A stretch of DNA of 64,000 nucleotides from Arenicellales bacterium (GTDB lineage Bacteria > Pseudomonadota > Gammaproteobacteria > Arenicellales > UBA868), in NCBI GenBank assembly GCA_030754035.1, contig JASMBC010000003.1, positions 18,201 to 82,200 of the forward strand. Direction: 5' to 3'. This document shows positions 8,587 through 16,555 of this stretch, one piece after another. How positions within the stretch are numbered: position 1 is the stretch's first letter; each line of letters begins with the position of its first letter. The notes under the pieces are model-generated. The model was not told the DNA's origin, ran no database searches, and worked only from the letters and a program-made list of their open reading frames with translations. A program made the translations under genes and the position numbers.

Positions 8587-9153
8587 GTGGAACTTCAACT
8601 AATTACAAAGAGGTTAACCTTACGACCTCTTTCAATTAACGATGTGGGTCTGGCCATAGAGATGTTCACGGACGAGCAGGTAATGAAATATGCTGGAGGC
8701 ACAGTTGCAAAGGAGAAGATCATAGAAGAAATGGAGATGTGGACGCACCGTGGTGGTAATGGTTGCATTGGCGTATGGTGTATCTGTGATCGAACTACGG
8801 GAGAAAGTTTTGGCTCCACTGCCTTAACGCCGCTTCCAATAGATAAAGACGATACCGACTGGGAACAGGTGGTCGAAGACCAGTTACCAGATGGTGAGAT
8901 GGAGATTGGATATTTTCTGAAACGGACCGCTTGGGGAAACGGTTATGCGACAGAGGCTGTTGAACGCATATTGCGATTTGCATTTGAGGATTCTCCGCTT
9001 GAGGAGGTCGTGGCCGTTATCGACCCGAAAAACGAAAGTTCAAGGCGGGTGCTCGAAAAGACTGGGTTTTTAAGCACGGGGATTCGACGTGCTTATGGAG
9101 AAGACTTGCCGGGATTCCAGATTATTCGAGAGAATTGGTTGGGTAGGCAGTAA
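8587..9153 (+). CDS. GNAT family N-acetyltransferase (RimJ/RimL type)
   Basis: The 188-residue protein starts at a GTG. It has the layout of the Acetyltransf_3 group: N-terminal ITKRLTLRPLSINDV, the acetyl-CoA pyrophosphate loop near RTAWGNGYATEAV, and a C-terminal PKNESSRRVLEKTGF. Such enzymes acetylate a protein N-terminus, an antibiotic or a small amine; the substrate is unknown. Base composition is lower in GC than oxyR or the genes after 13.8 kb. Repeat copies A and B bracket it, with copy B starting at the base after the stop codon, as in a mobile cassette. Confidence 0.85.
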   Translation: MELQLITKRLTLRPLSINDVGLAIEMFTDEQVMKYAGGTVAKEKIIEEMEMWTHRGGNGCIGVWCICDRTTGESFGSTALTPLPIDKDDTDWEQVVEDQLPDGEMEIGYFLKRTAWGNGYATEAVERILRFAFEDSPLEEVVAVIDPKNESSRRVLEKTGFLSTGIRRAYGEDLPGFQIIRENWLGRQ

Positions 9154-9227
9154 CTAACCTAACCTCCCCCACCAAATCCTCTGCTCTGGTTGCTTCTCGG
9201 TAACAGGAATAAAATAGCGGTATGAAG
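9154..9227 (+). repeat. Cassette-region repeat, copy B
   Basis: CTAACCTAACCTCCCCCACC begins directly after the GNAT stop, followed by the same TTGCTTCTCGGTAACAGG and ATAGCGGTATGAAG as the other copies. Copies A and B share a run of about 40 identical bases. Confidence 0.8.
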
Positions 9228-9274
9228 CATCTGGGATTAAGCTAAGCCAATAAATTAGCTGTAACTATTTTCAA

Positions 9275-9709
9275 ATGTTTTGGAGATTAATAAATCCGCT
9301 TACCATAGCGATTGCAAAATCGCCTCTGCATTTCTTGATCAGTCAGAATCTTGTTGTATTGAATTTTGTAGGAATCAGAACTGGTAAAAACTATGCACTT
9401 CCAGTAAGTTATTTTGAGGAGCCAGAGGGAAAACTAAGTTGTGTAACAGATAGACGAAATATCTGGTGGAGGAATCTTCTTCAAACATCTAGCATCAAAA
9501 TTTTGTACAAAGGTAGACTAACTGATGCTCTAGTTACCGTTGAGCATGAGAATAATAGGATAATTGCCGATCAACTAGAAGCCCTTTGTTCACACAGCAG
9601 AATTGATGGATATTTTGCTAAAGTCGGTTATGAAAATGGCAAGCCAATACGAAAAGATATAGAGGAAGCCGCCTCAATAATGACTTTGATACAACTTTCT
9701 ATATATTGA
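9275..9709 (+). CDS. DUF385/deazaflavin-dependent nitroreductase-like small protein
   Basis: The 144-residue product contains NFVGIRTGKNYALPVSYF, the glycine-rich strand typical of the split-barrel DUF385 / deazaflavin-dependent nitroreductase group. It continues with WWRNLLQTSSIKILYKGRL, matching the second conserved block. Actinobacterial members use F420; in proteobacteria the cofactor is uncertain and could be another flavin. The gene is clearly AT-rich relative to the flanks and stands between repeat copies B and C, so it was probably acquired. Function beyond the fold is unknown. Confidence 0.65.
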   Translation: MFWRLINPLTIAIAKSPLHFLISQNLVVLNFVGIRTGKNYALPVSYFEEPEGKLSCVTDRRNIWWRNLLQTSSIKILYKGRLTDALVTVEHENNRIIADQLEALCSHSRIDGYFAKVGYENGKPIRKDIEEAASIMTLIQLSIY

Positions 9710-9740
9710 ACGTTTTGATCAAGGTTGCAGTTTTAGCGGG

Positions 9741-9772
9741 CTGTTGGGAATAAGATAGCGGTATGAAGTATC
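9741..9772 (+). repeat. Cassette-region repeat, copy C (right half)
   Basis: CTGTTGGGAATAAGATAGCG followed by GTATGAAGTATCTG keeps only the second module of the repeat. A shorter echo (CTGTTGGGAATGAAG) occurs at 13281-13295. It stands just before the GFA gene. Confidence 0.7.
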
Positions 9773-9795
9773 TGTTTGCCATATCTTGAGGAGAC

Positions 9796-10215
9796 ATGGA
9801 AATGAAAATCGATGGAGGTTGTTTGTGCACGAACGTCACCTATGAGGCAGAGGTGAACCCAGAGAGAGTTGTTATTTGTCATTGCACGGATTGCCAGACC
9901 CACTCTGGAACCGCATACGGGGTCGTTGTGGGCATCATTGACGAGTGCTTTCATCTATTGAGCGGCACCTTGAAGACCTACGAGAAAATTGCCGAAAGTG
10001 GAACGGTCAGAGCGCTCGCATTCTGCCCAGAGTGTGGCACCCGTATTTACGCAAAGACGGTTGGAGAGGGTTCATCCCTCTTCGGATTGCGCGTCGGAAC
10101 TGTACGCCAACGCGCTCAACTAATACCTAAAGCCCAAGTTTGGTGCCGATCAGCGCAAGAGTGGGTGGGCGACTTAACATCGATTCCAAAATACGAAAAA
10201 CAGCCAACATTGTAA
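9796..10215 (+). CDS. GFA (glutathione-dependent formaldehyde-activating) family protein
   Basis: The 139-residue protein has the three zinc-binding blocks of the GFA fold: GGCLCTNVTYE near the N-terminus, CHCTDCQ at about 36-42, and FCPECGTRIY at about 77-86. Some family members help join formaldehyde to glutathione, but most GFA proteins are uncharacterised zinc proteins. A ribosome site, GAGGAGA, precedes the ATG. It belongs to the repeat-separated run of small genes. A second, diverged GFA protein is encoded at 38081-38491, so the two are not a recent duplication. Confidence 0.85.
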   Translation: MEMKIDGGCLCTNVTYEAEVNPERVVICHCTDCQTHSGTAYGVVVGIIDECFHLLSGTLKTYEKIAESGTVRALAFCPECGTRIYAKTVGEGSSLFGLRVGTVRQRAQLIPKAQVWCRSAQEWVGDLTSIPKYEKQPTL

Positions 10216-10250
10216 TAAGGCCAGCTCCTCACTAGCACAAGTGGTAACCG

Positions 10251-10310
10251 CTAACTAATCCAACCTCTCCACCAAATCCTCCGCTCTTAAGTGATAGGGT
10301 AGCGGTATGG
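10251..10310 (+). repeat. Cassette-region repeat, copy D
   Basis: CTAACTAATCCAACCTCTCC, then ACCAAATCCTCCGCTCTTAA and AGCGGTATGG. The middle TTGCTTCTCGG part is replaced. It lies about 35 bp after the GFA stop and 53 bp before the next gene. Confidence 0.7.
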
Positions 10311-10362
10311 CTTACGGAGCGGTGAGTTTGAAACGCACATTGGTAACAGTCAGGAGAAAATC

Positions 10363-10743
10363 ATGTCTCATCCTATAACTATAGAATATCTCGATGAAAT
10401 TTGTCAGGAATTTAACCGGCAAGACGTGGATGCGATTCTTTCCCACTTTGCCACAGACTGTGTCTGGCTGATGGCACGGGGTCCCAATTCACCGGAGGGC
10501 CGGCGCTGTGTCGGGAAAGAGGAGATTGGCACTGTTCTTAGAAAGCGCTACGTCGAGATTCCCGATATGCGCTGGGAAGAGATGCGCCATTGGGTATGTG
10601 ACGAAACCAAGGCCATTTCGGAATGGGTCGTACGCGGTACACCAGGAAGCGGAGAGGCATTTGAGTATCTTGGTTGTGATCTTTGGGAGTTTAAAGATGG
10701 CTTGGTGACTAAAAAGGACACCTACTGGAAATCTATTTCATAA
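10363..10743 (+). CDS. SnoaL-like / NTF2-fold protein
   Basis: The 126-residue product starts with a helix (IEYLDEICQEFNRQDVDAIL) and continues with SHFATDCVWLMARG. This is the conserved opening of SnoaL/NTF2-like proteins, cone-shaped folds that act as isomerases, hydrolases or binding proteins. The C-terminal strands (ECGC-like FEYLGCDLWEFKDGLVTKKD) complete the fold. There are not enough catalytic marks to assign a reaction. The ATG follows a GGAG ribosome site. It is part of the repeat-delimited small-gene run. Confidence 0.75.
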   Translation: MSHPITIEYLDEICQEFNRQDVDAILSHFATDCVWLMARGPNSPEGRRCVGKEEIGTVLRKRYVEIPDMRWEEMRHWVCDETKAISEWVVRGTPGSGEAFEYLGCDLWEFKDGLVTKKDTYWKSIS

Positions 10744-10764
10744 GGCCCGTGACAATGGAGTAGG

Positions 10765-10815
10765 CGTTAGTCTCCCCGCCAGATCCTGTGCTCTTAAATG
10801 CGCATAGCGCATCTG
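10765..10815 (+). repeat. Cassette-region repeat, copy E, with small palindrome
   Basis: GTTAGTCTCCCCGCCAGATC, then CTGTGCTCTTAAATGCG. It includes ATGCGC-ATA-GCGCAT (10798-10812), a 6-bp hairpin. It is a more diverged copy, just after the SnoaL-like gene. Confidence 0.55.
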
Positions 10816-10920
10816 CCGTTACGCGTCTGATGGCTGCCATTTTGAAATCTCACTGTGCCAAAAGTATGCCAAGCGAGAGTTCTCGAGAAAGTTAGGCTGG
10901 CGCTTTGCACGTAGCCGGCT

Positions 10921-11850
10921 GTGGAAAACGACGGACAAACGTCGATGCGTGATACGGAATCAACCCGCCGGCGGTTCTGGTTAGGTAGCGCCGCTGCCCT
11001 GATGTCGGCCGTTGCGTTTTCGTCCAATGTCGCACTGTCGAAGCTGGCTTATGACTTTGGCACGAATCTGCATGCGCTCAATCTAATCCGGGCTGCTGTT
11101 TTTTTAGGTTGTCTGCTGGTGGCGGTATGGTTGTCCGGCTCTCAAGTTTCTATAAATCGGAATGAACTGTATCGTTGTCTAGCTCTCGGGGTATTGCTGT
11201 GTGCCGAGATGTATCTGTTGTTGGCGTCAATTCTTTTTATTCCAGTCGCTCTGGCAATACTCGTTTTCTATACTTATCCGATAATGATCGCCCTTTGGAC
11301 CTGGCGCACAGGGCAATGCCATTTTTCTTACTTTGGTCTGGGTGTTATGGCACTGGCCTTTATCGGCTTGATTATCACCTTGACTGGATCGGGTAGGCTG
11401 TTGGTAGGCTGGGATGGCAGAAACGGTATTGCCCTTGCCTTCATTGCCGCGATTTGCCTGGCGGCTATACTGCTGCTTAGCGAACGGGTTCTGGCAAGGC
11501 AGCCGGCAAAGATCATGATGCTCTACATGCTGTTCGGTGCAACAGCTGTGGTAGGTTTTGTGTCCTTATTTATCGCCGAGTTAACTTGGCCGGCGTCCCT
11601 CCAGGGGTGGCTGGCTTTGTGCGGCAGTGCCGCCTTGTACGTTGTAGCCACAATGCTGTTATTCAAGGCGGTTGACCTAGTCGGCTCCCTGCAGACAGCC
11701 ATTATCGATAACACCTCGCCCGTATGGGCCATGATTCTTGGGGTCATTGTGCTGGGGCAGTGGCTGACTGCACAGCAGGTGATGGGGGCGAGTGTCACGG
11801 TTGCCGCGGTGATGTTACTGCAGTGGATAGCGCGACCAAAGACTCGGTAG
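10921..11850 (+). CDS. EamA/DMT-superfamily exporter
   Basis: The 309-residue protein has about ten transmembrane segments in two EamA halves (roughly residues 22-150 and 165-305), for example SAAALMSAVAFSSNVALSKL and ASILFIPVALAILVFYTYPI. Such permeases export amino acids, metabolites or drugs across the inner membrane. The GTG at 10921 is the longest start; an ATG at 10945 (MRDTES) is possible. No neighbour indicates the substrate. It sits at the end of the repeat-separated run and has only an imperfect repeat (copy E) in front of it. Confidence 0.85.
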   Translation: MENDGQTSMRDTESTRRRFWLGSAAALMSAVAFSSNVALSKLAYDFGTNLHALNLIRAAVFLGCLLVAVWLSGSQVSINRNELYRCLALGVLLCAEMYLLLASILFIPVALAILVFYTYPIMIALWTWRTGQCHFSYFGLGVMALAFIGLIITLTGSGRLLVGWDGRNGIALAFIAAICLAAILLLSERVLARQPAKIMMLYMLFGATAVVGFVSLFIAELTWPASLQGWLALCGSAALYVVATMLLFKAVDLVGSLQTAIIDNTSPVWAMILGVIVLGQWLTAQQVMGASVTVAAVMLLQWIARPKTR

Positions 11851-11944
11851 ACGTTATGAACTGATACACGAGGTGGACCCGCTCATCTGCCCCCTTGCTC
11901 AGGTATTACCATAAGCGATTAAAGCCGGCGTTCGTCCAATTTCT

Positions 11945-12019
11945 GGGGGGCGTATACGGGGCAACTTCTAACCTCTCCCTTTACCATTGCTAGGCTCTAA
12001 AGTTACGTATACGCCCCCC
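11945..12019. repeat. 13-bp perfect inverted repeat bounding a 75-bp element
   Basis: GGGGGGCGTATAC (11945-11957) is matched exactly by its complement at 12007-12019, 49 bp apart. A second pair, GGGGCAA (11958-11964) and TTGCCCC (12025-12031), overlaps it in pseudoknot order. The rest of the gap 11851-12199 shows no gene. It could be a miniature element or a structured RNA; no T-run supports a terminator. Confidence 0.6.
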
Positions 12020-12199
12020 ATATATTGCCCCTACGGCCTTTCTAAAGTAGTAGCAGATAGGCTCGTCCCTCTCTTCGCAGGGGCAATGCAAATCTCGGGT
12101 TCGTGTAAAACCCCTTAAATAGGCTGATTCTGGTACCCCCTTGAAAGCACCCTTCGTTTGCCCATTCACCTACAAGAAGTGGGGGAGTAGGATAAGGCA

Positions 12200-13255
12200 A
12201 TGAAACGCCTTCTTTTCTTATTGCTGGCGACTACTTTGCTGGTGATTGCTCCGCTCACCACTTTTGCCTGTCCAGAAGGTCAAAAAGCAAATAGCCGGAC
12301 GGGTGATTGTGAGCCGATACCGGGTCGGAAAAAAGCAGACCCTAACAAGATCAAACTAGATTCCTATGATATTGAATCTACTTTGCCGTCAACTGCGTCT
12401 GATTGGAGCAAAAACTCCCTCAAAGTTGACGCGACGTGGTCGTTCCCGGCTGAGGGAAAGCAGCCGTACCCGCTAGTCATCTATCTCCTCTCAAGCGGGG
12501 GGTACTGGAGTAGCTATGATGGGAAATGGATTAAATGGTTCAACAATCAAGGCTTTGCCACCTTATGGGTTGATCAGTACACCGCGCGAGGTATGAGCCT
12601 TAAAAAGGGTCTTGGTACCAAACAAAGTGGAATGTCGGATGCCTCCTATGTGAGCGATGCGTATGCCGCGATTAGAACAGCGAAAGCCGATCCGCGTATC
12701 GATCCCGAACGCATTGTAACTTTTGGGATGTCTTGGGGCGGTGGTGTGCAAATGTATTTAATGAGCCAATGGTTTCAGAAACAACTAGGTAATGGCAACG
12801 TCAATATTGCCGGCCATATCGCCTTGGGGCCAGCGTGTTATTTAACGGTTGAAAAACCTAAACCCACTACTGGCAAGATGCTTATGCTGTTGGGTGAGAA
12901 GGATAATTGGAATCAGCCAAAACCGTGCAGGAATTACGCAAAACGCCTACAGCAAGCTGGAGCGTCAATTACAGTGGAGACTGTGAAAGATGCAAACCAC
13001 GCTTGGGATTTGGATAAGACTACGAAGAGCTATCGTGCTGTTGTCTACCATTGCGATATTCGTTTCGACCCTGAAACGATGAACGCAAGAAATGTAGAGG
13101 AAGGGATAAAGGTCAATTTTTCGAGAGATGGTTGGGGGAGTCTTTGGGATAAATGTGAAAAGGAGGCAAAAGTAACCACTGGGGGAACAAAGAAGCAACT
13201 TAACTGGACACGTGAGCGTGTGAGAAAACATCTTGCAGACACGCTTGGTATGTAG
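12200..13255 (+). CDS. Secreted dienelactone-hydrolase-family alpha/beta hydrolase
   Basis: The 351-residue protein begins with a clear signal peptide (MKRLLFLLLATTLLVIAPL, cleavage near TTFAC) and a short Cys-containing stretch. The hydrolase core has the nucleophile elbow GMSWGGG around residues 175-180, an acid candidate in LLGEKDNW, and the histidine in DANHAWD, giving a Ser-Asp-His triad. Dienelactone-hydrolase relatives cleave esters or lactones; the substrate is unknown. An unusual C-terminal tail of about 75 residues with several Cys and Lys follows the catalytic domain. It may be a lipoprotein or periplasmic enzyme (a Cys lies right after the signal). The ribosome site GGAGTAGG precedes the ATG. 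Confidence 0.75.
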   Translation: MKRLLFLLLATTLLVIAPLTTFACPEGQKANSRTGDCEPIPGRKKADPNKIKLDSYDIESTLPSTASDWSKNSLKVDATWSFPAEGKQPYPLVIYLLSSGGYWSSYDGKWIKWFNNQGFATLWVDQYTARGMSLKKGLGTKQSGMSDASYVSDAYAAIRTAKADPRIDPERIVTFGMSWGGGVQMYLMSQWFQKQLGNGNVNIAGHIALGPACYLTVEKPKPTTGKMLMLLGEKDNWNQPKPCRNYAKRLQQAGASITVETVKDANHAWDLDKTTKSYRAVVYHCDIRFDPETMNARNVEEGIKVNFSRDGWGSLWDKCEKEAKVTTGGTKKQLNWTRERVRKHLADTLGM

Positions 13256-13422
13256 TCTGAAAGGTATACGGTGTTAGTGACTGTTGGGAATGAAGCAAAC
13301 AGGGCATACAACGTAGACCCTGCACAGGGGGATTTGTCCCCATTCATGACTACACCAGACTTAGTACAGTGCGGTAAAAAAATAGGCAACCACTCAGCAA
13401 CATAACCGGTTAAGTCATCACA

Positions 13423-13459
13423 CCTGAATCCTGCCGGTCATCGACCGGCGGGATTCAGG
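13423..13459. repeat. Near-perfect 37-nt hairpin
   Basis: CCTGAATCC-T-GCCGGTC, loop ATC, then GACCGGC-G-GGATTCAGG form 16 Watson-Crick pairs and one T:G pair. The palindrome GGGTATACCC starts within its right edge. There is no T-run. It lies in the 538-bp gene-poor stretch 13256-13793. Confidence 0.7.
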
Positions 13460-13534
13460 GTATACCCAGATGCCTTAAGATGGTGATGTAGTAGCGTCGT
13501 ATTCCTCCTTTGCGTCTACCTTCCCCACGCTGAT

Positions 13535-13639
13535 ACCTAACCCAACCTTCACCCAATCCTCAGCCCATAAATGCGTATATCGAATTAGTATTACCCTCTG
13601 GTCGCCTCTCTGTAACAGGAATAAGATAGCGGCATGAGA
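13535..13639 (+). repeat. Cassette-region repeat, copy F
   Basis: ACCTAACCCAACCTTCACCC, an insert of about 50 bp, then CGCCTCTCTGTAACAGGAAT and AAGATAGCGGCATGAGA. The two modules are further apart than in copies A and B. It leads straight into a stranded signal-peptide ORF. Confidence 0.7.
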
Positions 13640-13717
13640 CAGGCGATAGTCATTCTCCTTGTGGGCTTCTTTACTTGGAGCGCGCACAGTTCAGCCCAGA
13701 GCAGGGTCAGGAATTGA
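13634..13717 (+). pseudogene. Stranded signal peptide of a lost exported protein
   Basis: A 27-codon ORF starts at the ATG that ends repeat copy F. It encodes MRQAIVILLVGFFTWSAHSS plus AQSRVRN, a signal peptide with a cleavage site near S-A-Q, and then stops at once. The rest of the gene is absent and a complete hydrolase gene starts 76 bp later. It is probably a cassette gene cut at its 5' end. Confidence 0.4.
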
Positions 13718-13793
13718 TGGGCAGCGACGGCTTTGGATTCCGCCGCACCGCAATAGGATCATCCAGGGAGTGAGGGGGCTGGAGTCTTGAGTA

Positions 13794-14756
13794 ATGCCGG
13801 GCACTGATCTCGATCCCCAGATGATGGCGGTGCTGGAAAAACAGCGAACGCTGGCAGCCCCTGCCGGCGACCTCGCACAAATGCCGCTGGAGGAAATACG
13901 CCGCTGTTATGAACTTGAACGCAGTTACTGGAACGCCGGCGCACCGGATGTGGCTTCGGTCCGGGAATCTACTATAAAGGGCCCGGTCGGCGATATCGCC
14001 CTGCGTTGTTACTTGCCGACAACCGACTCGCCTTTGCCAGGGCTGGTCTACCTGCACGGTGGTGGCTGGGTCGTGGGCAGCCTCGACAGCCACGACCGGA
14101 TCATGCGCCGCCTCGCCGCCGACTCTGGCACCGCGGTGGTGGGCGTGAACTACAGCCTCTCGCCGGAATACAAGTTTCCTGTCGCCCTCGAAGAAACCAC
14201 GGCCGTGATCGAATACCTCCAGGCCAGTGGTGGGGAACTGGGGGTAGACGGTCGCAGGCTTGCGCTCGGTGGTGACTCGGCCGGGGCCAACATGGCCGTC
14301 AGCGTTGCCCAGGCACAACATGCAGCCAACCCTGGCACCGTCCACTACCTGCTGCTGTATTACGGCGGCTACGGCCTGGCCGACTCGGCTTCCCGGCGCC
14401 TTTTTGGCGGCGCGGACGACGGCATGAGCGCCACAGACCTTGCCTTTTACCGTGACTGCTACCTGCGCAGCCCCGGCGAGGCCAAGGATTCGCGAGTCAA
14501 TGTCCTGGACGGCAATATCGCCGTGCTGCCGCCGGCCTTCATCGGCGTAGCGCAGTGCGACCCTCTGCGTGATGATTCCCTGGCCCTTAAGGCGCTGATG
14601 GCGCGCGCCGGAATCGCCAGTGAACTGCACATGTACCAGGGCGTGCTGCACGGGTTCCTGCACTACGGCCGCATGCTGGATAAGGCAAATACTGCCCTCA
14701 AAGAAGGCGCAGCTGCACTCGGGCAAGCGGTTCATCAGCTTAAAGAAGGTCTTTAG
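13794..14756 (+). CDS. HSL-family alpha/beta hydrolase (esterase/lipase type)
   Basis: The 320-residue protein carries the hormone-sensitive-lipase signatures: the oxyanion motif YLHGGGWVVGS at about 85-95, the nucleophile elbow GGDSAGANM near 160-168, the acid in QCDPLRDDS and the histidine in VLHGFLHYG near the C-terminus. These are cytoplasmic carboxylesterases acting on short or medium acyl esters. No signal peptide is present. It returns to the high-GC codon use of the core genome and precedes the fatty-acid degradation operon by about 100 bp, so it may release acyl groups for that pathway, but the operon has its own promoter. Confidence 0.88.
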   Translation: MPGTDLDPQMMAVLEKQRTLAAPAGDLAQMPLEEIRRCYELERSYWNAGAPDVASVRESTIKGPVGDIALRCYLPTTDSPLPGLVYLHGGGWVVGSLDSHDRIMRRLAADSGTAVVGVNYSLSPEYKFPVALEETTAVIEYLQASGGELGVDGRRLALGGDSAGANMAVSVAQAQHAANPGTVHYLLLYYGGYGLADSASRRLFGGADDGMSATDLAFYRDCYLRSPGEAKDSRVNVLDGNIAVLPPAFIGVAQCDPLRDDSLALKALMARAGIASELHMYQGVLHGFLHYGRMLDKANTALKEGAAALGQAVHQLKEGL

Positions 14757-14764
14757 TGGAACCC

Positions 14765-14811
14765 TTGACGCCATCTATTACGTTAACGTAAACTAACTGA
14801 CGTTAGCGTAA
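14765..14811 (+). promoter_or_regulatory. Promoter with twin palindromic operators for the fatty-acid operon
   Basis: A -35 TTGACG (14765-14770) and a -10-like TAAACT (14789-14794) are 18 bp apart. The perfect palindrome TTACGTTAACGTAA (14778-14791) fills the spacer, the usual place for a MerR-family operator. A second copy, TGACGTTAGCGTAA (14798-14811), matches 12 of 14 bases and is centred exactly 20 bp downstream, on the same helix face. The MerR regulator at 16555 is the obvious ligand; as I recall, LiuR-type sites look similar. Confidence 0.6.
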
Positions 14812-14860
14812 TAGCCAGCCCAACCCCGCCAGAGGTGGGCTAAACGACAGGGAGGATCGC

Positions 14861-16555
14861 ATGGAGCAATCAACACCGGCCTGGGTAGCCCATTATCCAC
14901 AAAGCATCGACTGGCAAGCGCCACTAGAGCGCCAACCGCTTTACCAGACCCTCGAGCAAACGGCCAGTAACTATCGTGACCATCCGGCCATCGACTTCCT
15001 CGGCCGCAAGTTGAACTACGGCGAGTTGTTCGAGCAGGTCAACCATGCGGCCAAAGGCTTGCAGTTGCTGGGAGTAAAGCCCGGCACCCGCATCGGCCTG
15101 TGCCTGCCCAATACACCTTATTCGGTCATCTGTTATTACGCCGCATTGTGCGTCGGAGCCACGGTAGTCAATTACAACCCACTGTACGTCGAGCGTGAAC
15201 TGGCCTTCCAGGTGGATGACAGCGGTACCGAAATCATGGTGACCATGGACCTCGAGGCCCTGTACCCCAAGGTTGCCGCGATGCTCTCGCGCACCGAGAG
15301 CCTCAAGAAGATTGTGGTATGCAAAATGGCCGCGGTGCTGCCGTCGGTCAAAGGCGTGCTCTTCAGCGTGTTAAAGCGTAAAGATATCGCCAGCATAGAA
15401 AAAAGCGACGCGGTGGTGCGCTTCGAGGATCTGATGAACAACGACGGCGATCCGACACCGGCCGAAGTGGATCTCGACGAAGGTATCGCAGTACTGCAGT
15501 ATACCGGCGGTACCACCGGCCAGCCCAAAGGTGCGATGCTGACCCAGGGCAACCTCTCGGCCAACGTCGCCCAAATGACGCTGTGGTTCATCGGCCTGCG
15601 GCCTGGCGAGGAGAAAGTGCTCGGCGTACTGCCACTTTTTCACGTTTTCGCCATGACCTGCGTGATGAATTTCGCAGTTGCCAGCGGTGCCGAGATGATC
15701 CTGCTGCCACGCTACGAATTAGAGCAAACGCTGAAAACCCTCCACAAGACGCACCCCACCCTGTTTCCGGCGGTGCCGACCATCTATACCAGTATCAACC
15801 AGGCGCCGACCTTGTCGAAGTATGACCTATCGTCCATTCGCTACTGTGTTTCGGGCGGGGCCCCGCTGCCACTGGAGGTCAAAAATACCTTTGAGAAACT
15901 GACTAAGTGCCGACTGGTCGAAGGCTATGGACTTAGCGAGACAGCGCCGGTTGCCACCTGCAACGCCATGGTGGGTGTCAACAAGGAAGGCTCTATCGGC
16001 CTGCCGGTGCCCCGCACTGAACTATCTATCCACGCTCTGGAAGAACCCCAGAATGCATTGCCCTCGGGCGAGCGCGGTGAGGTCTGGATCAAGGGTCCAC
16101 AGGTGATGAAGGGCTACTGGAATCGTGAGCAGGAAACCGCCGATAGCCTGCAGAACGGCTGGTTCCGCACCGGTGACGTGGGCTACATGGACGAGGAAGG
16201 GCACTTTTTCCTGGTCGACCGGATCAAGGACCTTATTCTCTGCGGTGGCTACAACGTGTACCCGCGGATGATCGAGGAGGCCGTCTACCTGCACCCGGCT
16301 GTGGCGGAAGTTACCGTTATCGGCATTGATGACGCCTACCGTGGGCAGAGCCCCAAGGCATTTATCAAGTTGAAGGAAGGCGCCAGTGTCACCGAGGACG
16401 AGATGCAAGCCTTTCTTGCCGACAAAATCTCGAAGATCGAGATGCCTTCCACTATCGAGTTTCGTGATGAGCTGCCCAAAACCATCATTGGCAAATTATC
16501 CAAAAAAGAACTGGTAGCCGAGGAGACTATGCGAACAAGTGAGCCTTCTGCCTGA
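14861..16555 (+). CDS. Long-chain acyl-CoA synthetase (AMP-binding)
   Basis: The 564-residue enzyme has the adenylate-forming motifs in order: P-loop YTGGTTGQPKGAM at about 210-222, VEGYGLSETAP near 350, GWFRTGDVGYMDEEGHFF near 430, DRIKDLILCGGYNVYPRMIE, and the C-terminal catalytic lysine in TIIGKLSKKEL. It activates fatty acids to acyl-CoA with ATP at the cytoplasmic membrane face. The order and length fit FadD/PimA-like ligases. A GGGAGGA ribosome site precedes the ATG. It is the first gene of the beta-oxidation operon, overlaps the next gene by one base (TGATG), and is likely controlled by the palindromes upstream. Confidence 0.92.
   Translation: MEQSTPAWVAHYPQSIDWQAPLERQPLYQTLEQTASNYRDHPAIDFLGRKLNYGELFEQVNHAAKGLQLLGVKPGTRIGLCLPNTPYSVICYYAALCVGATVVNYNPLYVERELAFQVDDSGTEIMVTMDLEALYPKVAAMLSRTESLKKIVVCKMAAVLPSVKGVLFSVLKRKDIASIEKSDAVVRFEDLMNNDGDPTPAEVDLDEGIAVLQYTGGTTGQPKGAMLTQGNLSANVAQMTLWFIGLRPGEEKVLGVLPLFHVFAMTCVMNFAVASGAEMILLPRYELEQTLKTLHKTHPTLFPAVPTIYTSINQAPTLSKYDLSSIRYCVSGGAPLPLEVKNTFEKLTKCRLVEGYGLSETAPVATCNAMVGVNKEGSIGLPVPRTELSIHALEEPQNALPSGERGEVWIKGPQVMKGYWNREQETADSLQNGWFRTGDVGYMDEEGHFFLVDRIKDLILCGGYNVYPRMIEEAVYLHPAVAEVTVIGIDDAYRGQSPKAFIKLKEGASVTEDEMQAFLADKISKIEMPSTIEFRDELPKTIIGKLSKKELVAEETMRTSEPSA

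Noticed and set aside
8472..10897. Integron attC sites between the small genes
   Set aside because: CTAAC-type motifs and one GTTAGGC (10891-10897) occur, but I could not find paired R'' and R' cores with an imperfect hairpin in any repeat copy, and no integrase gene is in the window. Kept only as a cassette-like repeat.
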